A DNA stretch of 64,000 nt, from positions 496,001 through 560,000 of the forward strand of contig NZ_JARXVE010000003.1 of assembly GCF_029893345.1 (NCBI RefSeq), written 5' to 3'. The notes beneath the pieces are model-generated. The model was not told the DNA's origin, ran no database searches, and worked only from the letters and a program-made list of their open reading frames with translations. Below are positions 18,779-27,935 of this stretch, piece after piece (positions within the stretch are counted from its first letter, which is position 1; each line of letters opens with the position of its first letter). This DNA comes from Mycolicibacterium frederiksbergense. GTDB lineage: Bacteria; Actinomycetota; Actinomycetes; Mycobacteriales; Mycobacteriaceae. A program made the translations under genes and the position numbers.

Positions 18779-19489
18779 GTGGACACCGCATTGCGCAGGG
18801 CATTGGATCTGCTGATCGACCCACCCGCCGAACCGGACGTCAGTCACGGCTATCTCGATCTGCTCGGCACGGGCGGTGATACCCCCACCAACACCGGGTT
18901 CATCCAGAAAGTGTGGGCGTCGCCGGTCGGGTCGATGCTCTACGACCGTGCCCAACTGCTCAACCGCCGACTGCTGGCGGCAACGCGTCCACCGATCAAA
19001 TGGCTCGACATCCCCGCCGGCGGCACCGCGCTGGATGTCGGTAGCGGGCCCGGCAATATCACCGGTGCGCTGGCCCGGGCGGCGGGCCCCGACGGGGTGG
19101 CGCTGGGCGTGGACATCTCCCTGCCGATGCTGGCCCGGGCGGTGAAGGCGGAGGCCGGGCCGCAGGTGGGGTTCCTGCGCGCCGACGCGCAGCGATTGCC
19201 TTTCCGCGCCGACAGTTTCGACGCGGTCATCTCGCTTGCAGTGCTGCAGTTGATCCCGGACTGGACCGCGGCGCTGTCGGAGATGGTGCGGGTGTTGCGC
19301 CCCGGCGCGCGGATGGCCGTCATGGTGCCCACGGCCGGACCGGCCACGGCGATGCCGGTGTTCGCCAAGGGCGGCGCCCGGATGTTCACCGACGATGAAC
19401 TGGGCGATGTGTTCGAGGAGCTGGGCCTGGTGGGCGTGCGGACCAAGAGCCTGGGCTTCATCCAGTGGGTGCGTGGGCAGAAACGGTGA
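18779..19489 (+). CDS. Class I SAM-dependent methyltransferase
   Basis: The 236-residue protein has the SAM motif ALDVGSGPGNITGALARA, an acidic position after LGVDIS, DAQRLPFRADSFDAVIS and an RVLRPGARMAVMVP strand, typical of UbiE/Methyltransf_11 enzymes. It starts with GTG 9 bases after the dehalogenase and overlaps the DUF456 gene by four bases. Substrate unknown. Confidence 0.82.
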   Translation: MDTALRRALDLLIDPPAEPDVSHGYLDLLGTGGDTPTNTGFIQKVWASPVGSMLYDRAQLLNRRLLAATRPPIKWLDIPAGGTALDVGSGPGNITGALARAAGPDGVALGVDISLPMLARAVKAEAGPQVGFLRADAQRLPFRADSFDAVISLAVLQLIPDWTAALSEMVRVLRPGARMAVMVPTAGPATAMPVFAKGGARMFTDDELGDVFEELGLVGVRTKSLGFIQWVRGQKR

Positions 19490-19974
19490 GCACACTCGGG
19501 ATCGTTCTGGTCGCACTCGTGATCGCGGTCGGACTCGTCGGCATCGTGGTGCCCGTTCTGCCCGGCGGCGGGCTGCTGGTGTTCGCCGCGATCGCGGTGT
19601 GGGCGATCGTCCAGCACACCACCGCATCATGGGTGACGCTCGGGGTGGCGGCGGTGTTCTTCGTGACCGCCGAGGTGATCAAGTACGTGTGGCCGGTGCG
19701 GCGGATGCGGGCCGCCGAGGTGGGGACCTGGAGTCTGGTGGTCGGTGGGCTGCTCGGCCTGATCGGCTTCTTCGTCATCCCGGTGATCGGGTTGGTGATC
19801 GGTTTCGTGGCCGGTGTGTATCTGACCGAGTTCATTGCGCGTCACGACTACCGCCGGGCATGGGCGTCGACTGTGCACGCGCTCAAGGGGGTGGCGTTGG
19901 CGGTCGGGGTGGAACTGACCGGGGCGCTGCTGGCGACCATCGCCTGGGTGACGGGGTTGGCGGTCACGCTGTGA
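19486..19974 (+). CDS. DUF456 family membrane protein
   Basis: The 162-residue protein is almost entirely hydrophobic, with about four to five membrane helices and glycine-zipper-like segments (GLVGIVVPVLPGGGLLVF, GLIGFFVIPVIGLVIGFVAGVYL), the DUF456 pattern. The GTG start overlaps the methyltransferase stop (GTGA), and its own stop overlaps the YceI-like gene the same way, so the three are translationally coupled. Function unknown. Confidence 0.82.
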   Translation: MSTLGIVLVALVIAVGLVGIVVPVLPGGGLLVFAAIAVWAIVQHTTASWVTLGVAAVFFVTAEVIKYVWPVRRMRAAEVGTWSLVVGGLLGLIGFFVIPVIGLVIGFVAGVYLTEFIARHDYRRAWASTVHALKGVALAVGVELTGALLATIAWVTGLAVTL

Positions 19975-20519
19975 GGCAATCGAGCTTGGGTCCCGAATCC
20001 GGTGAACTGCTGATCCGCACCGGTATCACCGGCACCGCGGCCCGGATGGGCCACCGGCTGACCATCGCGATGCGGTCGTGGCGGGCGACGGTGGACTGGG
20101 ACGGGGACGAACCCACTGGCGTCGAGGTGACCGTTGAACTCGATTCACTGGAGGTGCTGCGCGGCGAGGGTGGGATGACCCCGCTGTCCGGCCCGGAGAA
20201 GGCGCTGGTGCGTACCAATGCGCTGAAGACCTTGCGGGCCAAGCGGTTTCCTCAGGCAACGTTCCGGTCGACCTCGATGGAACACGACGCCGACTCGGTG
20301 CGGTTGCCCGGGACGCTGGATCTGAACGGGCGCACCGCGGATCAGACCGTCGATGTCCGGATCGAGGATGCCGGTGACTCCTGGCGCATCAGCGGCCGGG
20401 CTCAGGTGCGGCACAGTGATTTCGGTATCAAGCAGTATTCAATGCTGATGGGTGCGATGAAGGTGGCCGACGAGGTCGAGGTGACGCTTTCCGCGACCCT
20501 TCCGCGAAACCCTGCTTGA
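19971..20519 (+). CDS. YceI-like lipocalin-fold protein, no signal peptide
   Basis: The 182-residue protein matches the YceI pattern: GHRLTIAMRSWRATVDWD, VTVELDSLEVLRG, a middle KTLRAKRFPQATFRST, and a final GRAQVRHSDFGIKQYSMLMGAMKVADEVEVTL. YceI proteins bind isoprenoid-like lipids in a beta-barrel. Unlike most, this one has no signal peptide, so it should be cytosolic. It starts with GTG in a four-base overlap with the DUF456 gene. Confidence 0.78.
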   Translation: MRQSSLGPESGELLIRTGITGTAARMGHRLTIAMRSWRATVDWDGDEPTGVEVTVELDSLEVLRGEGGMTPLSGPEKALVRTNALKTLRAKRFPQATFRSTSMEHDADSVRLPGTLDLNGRTADQTVDVRIEDAGDSWRISGRAQVRHSDFGIKQYSMLMGAMKVADEVEVTLSATLPRNPA

Positions 20520-20562
20520 CCGACGGGCAGCTCTCGCCACCGAGCCTTCTCGCACAGCCTCC

Positions 20563-20580
20563 TGCCAGTATTGGCAATAC
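20563..20580. promoter_or_regulatory. Nested inverted repeats upstream of the ctpH cluster
   Basis: TGCCAGTATTGGCA (20563-20576) and GTATTGGCAATAC (20568-20580) are overlapping inverted repeats, 60 bases before the first gene of the ctpH cluster. A regulator site is plausible; none can be named. Confidence 0.35.
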
Positions 20581-20639
20581 CTATGTGAAACGTAGGGTTA
20601 ACGAGTAGTGATGAAGACGGGAACGTGAGGAGTCCGAAC

Positions 20640-21095
20640 GTGAACATCGTCTCAGGCGCCGTGCAGGCCGTTGGCCGCACCGCAGACGCCGCCACAGCTA
20701 CCGCGGGAGCGATCGGAGGCGCTGCGGTCAACGGCGTGGTCGGCGGAATCAAAGGAGCCGGCTCCGGAATTCGTTCCGGGCTGAGCCAGGGCAGCCATTC
20801 GTCGGCCGCTGCCGCCCTCACCCTGGCTGCTGTGGGGGCCGCGGGTTTGGTCGAATGGCCGGTGCTGCTGACCGTCGGTGGCGCGGCGCTGATCGTGCAC
20901 GAAATCAACCAGCGCAGCCATGCCGGGCACAACGAGCGTGCGCATGCCGGGCGCACCGAGCGTGCGCATGCCGCGCACAACGGAGAACCGAGCCCAAAGC
21001 GGCCCGCGGCCAAACGCGCCGCACCGACCAGTGCCCGGAAAGCCCCGGCCCGCCGGACCGCGGTTCGAAGTCCAGGGGCGCGCACCACTAAGTGA
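20640..21095 (+). CDS. Small membrane partner protein upstream of ctpH, Rv0426c-like
   Basis: The 151-residue protein has a Gly/Ala-rich first half (AGAIGGAAVNGVVGGIKGAGSGI), one or two hydrophobic helices (about residues 58-86, AAALTLAAVGAAGLVEWPVLL) and a basic Ala/Arg/Lys/His tail with repeated RAHAG units. The GTG at 20640 has AGGAG eight bases upstream and is preferred over the GTG 15 bases earlier. It overlaps the ATPase start (GTGA). The arrangement small protein - large P-type ATPase - 90-residue protein matches Rv0426c-ctpH-Rv0424c. A role as accessory subunit is inferred. Confidence 0.75.
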   Translation: MNIVSGAVQAVGRTADAATATAGAIGGAAVNGVVGGIKGAGSGIRSGLSQGSHSSAAAALTLAAVGAAGLVEWPVLLTVGGAALIVHEINQRSHAGHNERAHAGRTERAHAAHNGEPSPKRPAAKRAAPTSARKAPARRTAVRSPGARTTK

Positions 21096-24000
21096 TCAGC
21101 GCAATCGGTCGGGTAATTCGCGGTGCAGCCACGCTGGCCGCGGCACCCCTTGCCGAGTTTGTCGGGGGTGCTCCGGCGCGCCGAAGCTGGCGCGGGCCCG
21201 ACCGCTGCTGGATCGAAGTACGTGGACTGAATGCCGATAACGGTCGCCGACTGGCGGCCGTCCTGAAACGCGAAATCGGTCGCCTGCCCGGCGTCCAGAC
21301 GGTCCAACTCAACTATCCGTTGTCGCGGATCGTCGTCGGCGTCCGCGATGACCATCCCGAGGCTCCCGACCTTCGGCGACTGTGCGAGATCGTGTCGGAT
21401 GTCGAAGCCCGGCTGCAGATTCCCCGCCCGGCGGGGCGACCCACGGACCTGCCTGGTGATGGCATCGTTCTGGCCGGGAAGGTGATCGCCGCGACGGCCG
21501 GCGGTGTCGGTGTGTGTGTGGCCGCGGCGGGCCGGACGCTGATGTGGCCACGGCTTCCGGCCGGCCTGGGCGCCGCGGTCGCCGTCATCGACTACCAACC
21601 AAAGGTGCGGGGCCTGTTGGAATCCCGGCTGGGTCAGCAGGCCGCCGATACGGTGTTGGCGGTCGGTGCCGCCACCGTGTACGCCTTCACCCAAATGCCC
21701 GCGGCCGTCGCCGTCGAGTTCATGCGCTACCTCGCCCAGGTGGGTGAGGCGGTGGCCGCATCCAACGCGTGGCAGCTACATGAACCCGGCCTTGCCGCCC
21801 ACGCCGAATGCCTGGAAGCGATGCCCGTGACACCCCGTCCGCGGCCCCTGCCGGACGGCGTGCTGGAACGGCATGCCGTGCGTTGCGGACAAGCTCAGGC
21901 CGCGGCCGCCGCAGCGGTGGGCCTGCTGGCGCGTGATCCCGGCGCCGCTGCCACCGCGGCCATGGTGGCCGCTCCCAAAGCGGGCCGCAATGCCCGCGAG
22001 GCGTTCGCAAGCACCTTGGGCCACGGGCTCGCCGAGCAGTTCGGTGCGTTGCCGCTGCGGTCCGCCGCGCTACGCGTGCTCGACCGGGTCGACGCGGTGG
22101 TCGTCGACCCGCGCGTACTGACCACCGACGAATTGCGCGTCGGCCGGTTCCGTGACGTCGCCGAATCTGACCGCGCCGCGGTGTGGCAGTGGGCGCAGAC
22201 CGGGATTGAGGCCGGAGAGCTGACCACCGGCTGGCACCGCGTCGCACCGGATTTCGTGGGGACGGCACAGAACGGCAGAACCCGAGGGCGGGTGCTGGTG
22301 TGCCGCAGCCATGACCGAATGGCCCCCAGCCTGCTGAGTGAGATCCGGCGGGCCGGTGCTCTCGCGGTATCCGTCGACCTCGACGAACTCGGTGACCTGC
22401 GCTCGTCGTTCGACGACCTGTACACCGTCGACGGCGACATCGACTCGGCTCTGGCGGACGTGGTCGACACCCTGCAGCGCGATGGCCGCACCGTGGCGGT
22501 GTTGTCGGTCAGCGCCGCACACGCGCTCAAGGCCGCCGACTTCGCCGTCGGATTGCGTGACGCGCACGGTGGAATCCCTTGGTATGCCGACATCATGGCT
22601 GACGACCTGGAGACGGTGTGGCGGATTCTGCACGCGCTGCCCGCCGCGCGCCAGGCCAGCGAGCGCGGTGTCGAACTGGCCATCGGGGGCTCACTGCTCG
22701 GCGCGGTGCTGATGATCCCGGGCGTTCGAGGCCGGAGCCAGGGCCCAGGCCCGGTGACAGCTGGTGCCGCGGTAGGTCTGGCCACCGGATTCTGGCTTGC
22801 CCGCGGGGCTCTTGTGGATCGGGCGCCACGGCCGGTGAAGGTCGAGGACTGGCATGCGATGACACCCGATCAGGTGCGCCAGCATCTCCCGGAACAGGCT
22901 GTGCCACCTGATGATTCAAGAGGTCCCGACCTGGATACGGTGCGGCGGTTCGGTGGGTCGGTGCGGCGGCAGGTGGGCGAAATGGCCACCGCGCTGCGGG
23001 GTGAACTGTCCGACCCGCTGACCCCGGTGCTGGCCGTCGGGTCCGCCGCCAGTGCAATGCTCGGTTCCCCGGTGGACGCGATACTCGTCGGATCGGTACT
23101 GACCGGCAACGCCGTACTCGCCGCCACCCAGCAGCTTCGGGCCGAACGGCTGCTGAAAAGGCTACTGGCGGTGCAGGATCCGCCGGCCCGCCGGATCACC
23201 GCCGGCCAACGGCTCAGCGTTGCGGCCGCGTCACTGCGGCCCGGCGATGTCATCGAGGTGCATGCCGGGGAAGTGGTTCCCGCCGACGCGCGGATCATCG
23301 AGGCGCTCGATGTCGAAGCCGACGAGGCGACGCTCACCGGCGAATCGCTGCCAGTGGTCAAGCAGGTTGCGGCCACACCCGGCGCCGAACTTGCCGAACG
23401 TCGCTGCATGCTTTACGCCACAACGACATTGGTCACCGGCACTGCGGTGGCGGTGGTGACCGAGGTGGGTTCGGCAACTCAGGCCCGCCGAGCCATCGAT
23501 CTCGGGCAAGGGGACGGGCCCGCCGTCGGGCTGCAGACTCAGTTACGGGAGCTGACCGACCGGGTGCTGCCGTACAGCATTGGCGGCGGCGCCCTGGTCA
23601 GCGGGCTCGGTCTGCTGCGCATGCTGCCGCTGCGCAGCGCGGTGGCCAGCGGAATCGCCGTTGCGGTAGCCGCGGTACCCGAGGGGCTGCCACTGGTGGC
23701 CACCCTGGCCCAACAAGCCTCGGCACGACGGTTGACCCGCTCCGGGGTGCTGGTGCGAAGCCCGCGATCCGTCGAGGCGCTCGGACGGGTGGATGTCGTG
23801 TGCTTCGACAAGACCGGCACGCTCAGCGAGAACCGACTCCGGGTCGCGCAGGTACGTACCGCGGGCAGCGGCACAACCCGTCAGCACGTGCTCGACTGGG
23901 CTGCTCGCGCCACCCCGCCCAAGCGTGGTGACCAGTACGAACATGCCACCGACGCCGCCATCGCCGCCGCGGGCTCCCCAGCCGAGTACCCCAGCGCAGA

Positions 24001-25564
24001 CGGCGCCTACCTGCCTTTCCGCTCGGGCCGGAAGTTCTCGGCCACGGTCCTGGGCCAGGAGCTGGCGATCAAGGGAGCACCGGAGATGGTGTTGGCCGCC
24101 TGCGCCGGACTGGATCCCTCGGTCGGGCACGAGGTCGAGGAGATGGCACGCGCCGGGCTGCGGGTGATCGCGGTGGCCCAGCGCGCCCTGACCCCCGCCC
24201 AAGCCGAGCAAGCGCGGGCCGATGACGACAAGTTCGCCGCGCTGTGTGAAGGAAAACTGCGGTTCGTCGGCTTGCTGGGCTTGTCCGACACGCCGCGGGC
24301 GGAGGCAGCGCAGGTGCTGAAGTCCTTGCAGAACAACAACATCGGCGTGAGGCTGATCACGGGTGACCACCCCATGACGGCGATGGCGATAGCGGAGGAA
24401 TTGGGCCTGCCGGTGACTCCCGAGCAGGTCATGAGCGGTGAGGAATGGGAGGCGATGCCGCGCCGCGGCCAAGAGCGGGCGGTACAGCAACGGCTGGTGT
24501 TCGCCCGGATGTCACCGGAGCAGAAGGTTCAGATCGTGCAGACCCTGGAACGCACGGGGCAGGTGTGTGCGATGGTCGGCGACGGCGCCAACGACGCGGC
24601 GGCCATTCGGGCGGCCAATGTCGGTATCGGAGTCGCCGCACGCGGCAGCGACCCCGCCCGCAGTTCGGCCGACGTGCTGCTGCTGGAGGGGTGCATCGGG
24701 TCGCTGATCGACGCGTTCGACGAGGGCCGGCAACTGTGGCGCCGGGTGCAGGCGGCGGTGTCGGTACTGCTCGGCGGCAACGCCGGCGAAGTCGCGTTCT
24801 CCGTGGTGGGCAGCGCGATTACCGGTCGGTCGCCGCTGAACACCCGGCAGTTGCTGCTGGTCAACATGATGACCGACGCGCTTCCGGCCGCGGCGTTGGC
24901 CGTCAGCCCAACCACCCGTCCGTCGAACGGGAGCGGGCACGGACCCGACACCGCCGAGCTGTGGCGGACCGTGGCGATCCGGGGGGCGACGACGGCGGGC
25001 GCGGCGACCGGTGCATGGTTGTCGGCAGGGTTCGTGGTGATGCCGCGCCGCGCCTCTACCGTGGCCCTGGTGGCGCTGGTATCGACCCAGCTGGCTCAGA
25101 CCCTGATCGATTCCCACAGCCCACTGGTGGTGAGCACCGCGGTGGGATCACTGGCGTTGCTGGGCGCACTGATCAGCACCCCCGGCGTCAGCCAGTTGCT
25201 GGGTTGCGTGCCGCTGGATCCGGTCGGATGGGCGACGGCGCTCGCCGCGGCGGGTACGGCGACCGCAGCGGCAGCCATCGCCCCGAGAGTGGTGTCGCGA
25301 TTTCAATCGACGCCTCAGGAGTCGCCCCAGGCACCGGCCGAAAAGGCTGGTCAGGCGTCACCCGAGGCGGCGACTCAGAAGGCTGCTCAGTCGTCGACGT
25401 GGAGGACGCCGCAGCGCAACAGCACGGCGTACAGCTCACGCAACGGAACGGCCAGGACTCGGGCCACGGTATCGGTCAACGGATCGGCAGGTGCGCCGGA
25501 GCCGGAAATTCTCACGGCTGCCACCTTGCGCAATCGAGGCGTCGAAAAATCGAAACCGACATGA
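21092..25564 (+). CDS. ctpH: Large P-type cation-transporting ATPase, CtpH-like
   Basis: The 1490-residue protein is much longer than usual P-type ATPases. It has an N-terminal heavy-metal-associated-like domain (about 30-90) and a long poorly conserved region to about 600. A complete ATPase core follows: TGES at 749-752, the phosphorylated Asp906 in DKTGTLSEN, and GDGANDAAA at 1163-1171. About ten membrane helices flank these, and a Gln/Ala/Pro-rich tail ends the protein. Such giant pumps (CtpH, CtpI) are typical of mycobacteria; the core resembles P2-type calcium-like pumps, but the ion is not established. The neighbouring genes favour CtpH over CtpI. It is coupled to the upstream gene by a GTGA overlap. 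Confidence 0.82.
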   Translation: MISAIGRVIRGAATLAAAPLAEFVGGAPARRSWRGPDRCWIEVRGLNADNGRRLAAVLKREIGRLPGVQTVQLNYPLSRIVVGVRDDHPEAPDLRRLCEIVSDVEARLQIPRPAGRPTDLPGDGIVLAGKVIAATAGGVGVCVAAAGRTLMWPRLPAGLGAAVAVIDYQPKVRGLLESRLGQQAADTVLAVGAATVYAFTQMPAAVAVEFMRYLAQVGEAVAASNAWQLHEPGLAAHAECLEAMPVTPRPRPLPDGVLERHAVRCGQAQAAAAAAVGLLARDPGAAATAAMVAAPKAGRNAREAFASTLGHGLAEQFGALPLRSAALRVLDRVDAVVVDPRVLTTDELRVGRFRDVAESDRAAVWQWAQTGIEAGELTTGWHRVAPDFVGTAQNGRTRGRVLVCRSHDRMAPSLLSEIRRAGALAVSVDLDELGDLRSSFDDLYTVDGDIDSALADVVDTLQRDGRTVAVLSVSAAHALKAADFAVGLRDAHGGIPWYADIMADDLETVWRILHALPAARQASERGVELAIGGSLLGAVLMIPGVRGRSQGPGPVTAGAAVGLATGFWLARGALVDRAPRPVKVEDWHAMTPDQVRQHLPEQAVPPDDSRGPDLDTVRRFGGSVRRQVGEMATALRGELSDPLTPVLAVGSAASAMLGSPVDAILVGSVLTGNAVLAATQQLRAERLLKRLLAVQDPPARRITAGQRLSVAAASLRPGDVIEVHAGEVVPADARIIEALDVEADEATLTGESLPVVKQVAATPGAELAERRCMLYATTTLVTGTAVAVVTEVGSATQARRAIDLGQGDGPAVGLQTQLRELTDRVLPYSIGGGALVSGLGLLRMLPLRSAVASGIAVAVAAVPEGLPLVATLAQQASARRLTRSGVLVRSPRSVEALGRVDVVCFDKTGTLSENRLRVAQVRTAGSGTTRQHVLDWAARATPPKRGDQYEHATDAAIAAAGSPAEYPSADGAYLPFRSGRKFSATVLGQELAIKGAPEMVLAACAGLDPSVGHEVEEMARAGLRVIAVAQRALTPAQAEQARADDDKFAALCEGKLRFVGLLGLSDTPRAEAAQVLKSLQNNNIGVRLITGDHPMTAMAIAEELGLPVTPEQVMSGEEWEAMPRRGQERAVQQRLVFARMSPEQKVQIVQTLERTGQVCAMVGDGANDAAAIRAANVGIGVAARGSDPARSSADVLLLEGCIGSLIDAFDEGRQLWRRVQAAVSVLLGGNAGEVAFSVVGSAITGRSPLNTRQLLLVNMMTDALPAAALAVSPTTRPSNGSGHGPDTAELWRTVAIRGATTAGAATGAWLSAGFVVMPRRASTVALVALVSTQLAQTLIDSHSPLVVSTAVGSLALLGALISTPGVSQLLGCVPLDPVGWATALAAAGTATAAAAIAPRVVSRFQSTPQESPQAPAEKAGQASPEAATQKAAQSSTWRTPQRNSTAYSSRNGTARTRATVSVNGSAGAPEPEILTAATLRNRGVEKSKPT

Positions 25565-25578
25565 CCGAGAGGTAACGA

Positions 25579-25851
25579 ATGGCCGAAAAATCACGGCAGT
25601 CACAGGATCACCGCGCAGCGGTGCACAGGGTCCGAGAAGCTCAGGGTTTCACCATGAACCTGCCGGGGGTGGGCCAGGTCAAGGTGCCGCATCCCGAGCA
25701 ACTGGCCTTCTACGGCGCACTGGGCATACTCGCGGCCGTCCAGGTCATCGACTGGCCGGTCGCGCTGGTGCTCGGGGTCGGGCACATGCTGTTGCACAAC
25801 GAGCACAATCGGATCGCACAAGAGGTGGGCGAGGCGCTCGCGGAGGCTTAG
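25579..25851 (+). CDS. Small hydrophobic partner protein downstream of ctpH, Rv0424c-like
   Basis: The 90-residue protein has a charged N-terminus, then PGVGQVKVPHPEQLAFYGALG and one hydrophobic helix (about 48-72) ending in GHMLLHNEHNRIAQEVGEAL. Its central part resembles the hydrophobic helix region of the protein upstream of ctpH (both contain EWPV/DWPV before a hydrophobic run and an HE/HN.H/N motif), so the two may be related partners of the pump. AGAGGTAACGA precedes the ATG. Its stop overlaps the converging ptpB stop by two bases. Confidence 0.75.
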   Translation: MAEKSRQSQDHRAAVHRVREAQGFTMNLPGVGQVKVPHPEQLAFYGALGILAAVQVIDWPVALVLGVGHMLLHNEHNRIAQEVGEALAEA

Positions 25852-26657
25852 CCGAGCAGGGTTGTCCGCAAGGCGGCGAGGTCGTCGGCCGATACCCTGG
25901 CGGCCTCCAGGAATCCCGGGACCGAACCGTAGTTCGCTTCGAGTGCGCGCCAGGCCGCGTCGAGATACTCCTCCCGCACGCCGAGCACCTCGTCGGTCAA
26001 CCGCGCCTCGGCGAAGGTGATCACGTCGGGTGAACCCTCGGACCGGGACCGCAGCGCGTCGAGAATGCGCTCCCGCAGCGGCGCGATGGCGTCATTGCTG
26101 CGCAGGAAGTCCACCATCACGGTGTCGCTCGGCACTCCGACGGCGGCCAGCACGGTCGCGACGGTGAATCCGGTCCGGTCCTTGCCGGCGAAGCAGTGCG
26201 CGATCACCGGGCGTTCCTGCGTCAACAGTGAAATGACTTGGTGCACAGCGGTATGCGCGCCCGGCAGGGTGGGGAACTCCGCGTACACCTCGGTCATGTA
26301 GCGCTTGGCCGATTCGGCGACATCCTCGTCGCCGGGCGACTCGGACATCACCCGCTGGAACGTGGACTCGTGCGGCGCATCCTGGTCGGAGTCGTCCTGG
26401 AAGTGGAATGGCAGCAGGTGAACCGCGACACCGGCGGGCACCAGGCCTGGGCCCTGCCGCTGCACCTCGCGGTGGGAGCGTAGGTCGGCGACGTCGGTGA
26501 TGCCGAGCTTGCCGAAGGTCGCGCGGCCCGCGTCGGAGAGCCCGCTCAGTTGACTGGACCGATAGAGCAACCCCGGCCGGATCGCCGTCTCCTCCGCGAC
26601 GTCACGGAAGTTCCACGCTCCCGACAGTTCCCCAAGCATGGCGTCGTTGCTGGTCAT
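25848..26657 (-). CDS. ptpB: Tyrosine/lipid phosphatase PtpB
   Basis: The 269-residue protein matches mycobacterial PtpB (Rv0153c, about 276 residues). The phosphatase P-loop HCFAGKDRTG contains Cys155 and Arg161. The N-terminal NFRDV and RPGLLYRSSQLSGL are typical. PtpB dephosphorylates phosphotyrosine and phosphoinositides, and is secreted by M. tuberculosis. There is no signal peptide here. The ATG at 26657 overlaps the fadE2 stop by four bases (ATGA), so translation is coupled, as expected from the same pairing in M. tuberculosis. Confidence 0.92.
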   Translation of the reverse strand: MTSNDAMLGELSGAWNFRDVAEETAIRPGLLYRSSQLSGLSDAGRATFGKLGITDVADLRSHREVQRQGPGLVPAGVAVHLLPFHFQDDSDQDAPHESTFQRVMSESPGDEDVAESAKRYMTEVYAEFPTLPGAHTAVHQVISLLTQERPVIAHCFAGKDRTGFTVATVLAAVGVPSDTVMVDFLRSNDAIAPLRERILDALRSRSEGSPDVITFAEARLTDEVLGVREEYLDAAWRALEANYGSVPGFLEAARVSADDLAALRTTLLG

Positions 26658-27892
26658 CGCGCTGTCACCGCCCTCGCCGCCGTCGCCAGTGGGGACTTCT
26701 CCCGGCCCAACTCGGCCCGGGCGATCGTACGCATGTGCACCTCGTCGGGACCGTCGAACAACCGCATCGCGCGATGCCAGCTGTAGAGCCGGGCCAACGG
26801 GAAGTCGTCGCTGACCCCGGCGGCGCCATGGACCTGGATGGCCCGGTCGATGACATTGCAGGCGATCTGCGGGGCCACCGACTTGATCTGCGACACCAGC
26901 ACATGCGCGGCCTTGTTGCCCTGCTGGTCGATCATCCAGGCGGCCTTCTCGCACAGCAGCCGGGCCTGATCGATCTCATTGCGGGACTTGGCAATCGACT
27001 CGCGCACCACACCCTGCTCGGCCAACGGCTTGCCGAACGCGATCCGCGTCTGCACCCGGTCGACCATCAACGCCAACGCCCGCTCGGCCGCGCCCAGCGC
27101 ACGCATGCAGTGATGGATCCGGCCCGGGCCCAGCCGGGCCTGGGCGATCGCGAACCCGCTGCCCTCGACATCGAGCAGGTTCTCCGCCGGCACCCGCACG
27201 TTGTCGAACACGATCTCGCAGTGCCCGTGCTGATCCTGCCAGCCGAACACCGGCAACGACCGCTGGATATCCACCCCGGGGGTATCGACGGGCACCAGGA
27301 TCATCGACTGCTGCTGATGCGAGGCGGCATCGGGATTGGTGCGGCCCATCACGATCAGGATCTTGCAGCGCGGATCGGCCGCACCGGTGATCCACCACTT
27401 ACGGCCGTTGATGACGTAGTCGCCACCGTCGCGCAGCATCGTGGTCTCGATGTTGCGGGCATCCGAGGACGCCACCGCGGGCTCGGTCATCGCGAACGCG
27501 CTGCGGATCTCACCGGCCAACAACGGCTCCAGCCACTGCTTGCGCTGCGCCTCGGTGGCGAACAGGTGCAGGGTCTCCATGTTGCCGGTGTCGGGCGCCG
27601 CACAGTTGAGCGCCTCCGGGGCGAGCTCCAGGCTCCAGCCGCTCAACTCGGCCAGCGGCGCGTACTCCAGGTTGGTCAACCCCGACTCCGACGGGAGGAA
27701 CAGGTTCCACAGCCCGGCCGCCTTGGCCTTGACCTTGAGTTCCTCGACCACCGGCGGGACGGTGTGGTCCTTGGGACCCTTCTCCTCGCGATACGCGTGG
27801 TAGGAGGCCTCCGCCGGAAACACAAACTCGGTCATGAAGTCGGTGAGCCGCTTGTGGTAATCGGCAGCCTTGGCCGACATGGCGAAGTCCAT
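26654..27892 (-). CDS. fadE2: Acyl-CoA dehydrogenase FadE2
   Basis: The 412-residue flavoprotein has the acyl-CoA dehydrogenase motifs AFAMTEPAVASSDARNIETT and NGRKWWITGAADP, with a C-terminal helical domain (TRIAFGKPLAEQGVVRESIA, QVHGAAGVSDDFPLARLYSWHRAMRLFDGPDEVH). It should oxidise acyl-CoA to enoyl-CoA with FAD. The ATG at 27892 (MDFAMSAK) begins where homologous sequence starts. The gene leads a two-gene unit with ptpB and is divergent from the NTF2-like gene. Substrate chain type is unknown. Confidence 0.9.
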   Translation of the reverse strand: MDFAMSAKAADYHKRLTDFMTEFVFPAEASYHAYREEKGPKDHTVPPVVEELKVKAKAAGLWNLFLPSESGLTNLEYAPLAELSGWSLELAPEALNCAAPDTGNMETLHLFATEAQRKQWLEPLLAGEIRSAFAMTEPAVASSDARNIETTMLRDGGDYVINGRKWWITGAADPRCKILIVMGRTNPDAASHQQQSMILVPVDTPGVDIQRSLPVFGWQDQHGHCEIVFDNVRVPAENLLDVEGSGFAIAQARLGPGRIHHCMRALGAAERALALMVDRVQTRIAFGKPLAEQGVVRESIAKSRNEIDQARLLCEKAAWMIDQQGNKAAHVLVSQIKSVAPQIACNVIDRAIQVHGAAGVSDDFPLARLYSWHRAMRLFDGPDEVHMRTIARAELGREKSPLATAARAVTAR

Positions 27893-27935
27893 GCCAGCCA
27901 CGATAGCCACATGGTTAGACAGGTAGAAAGGTGGC

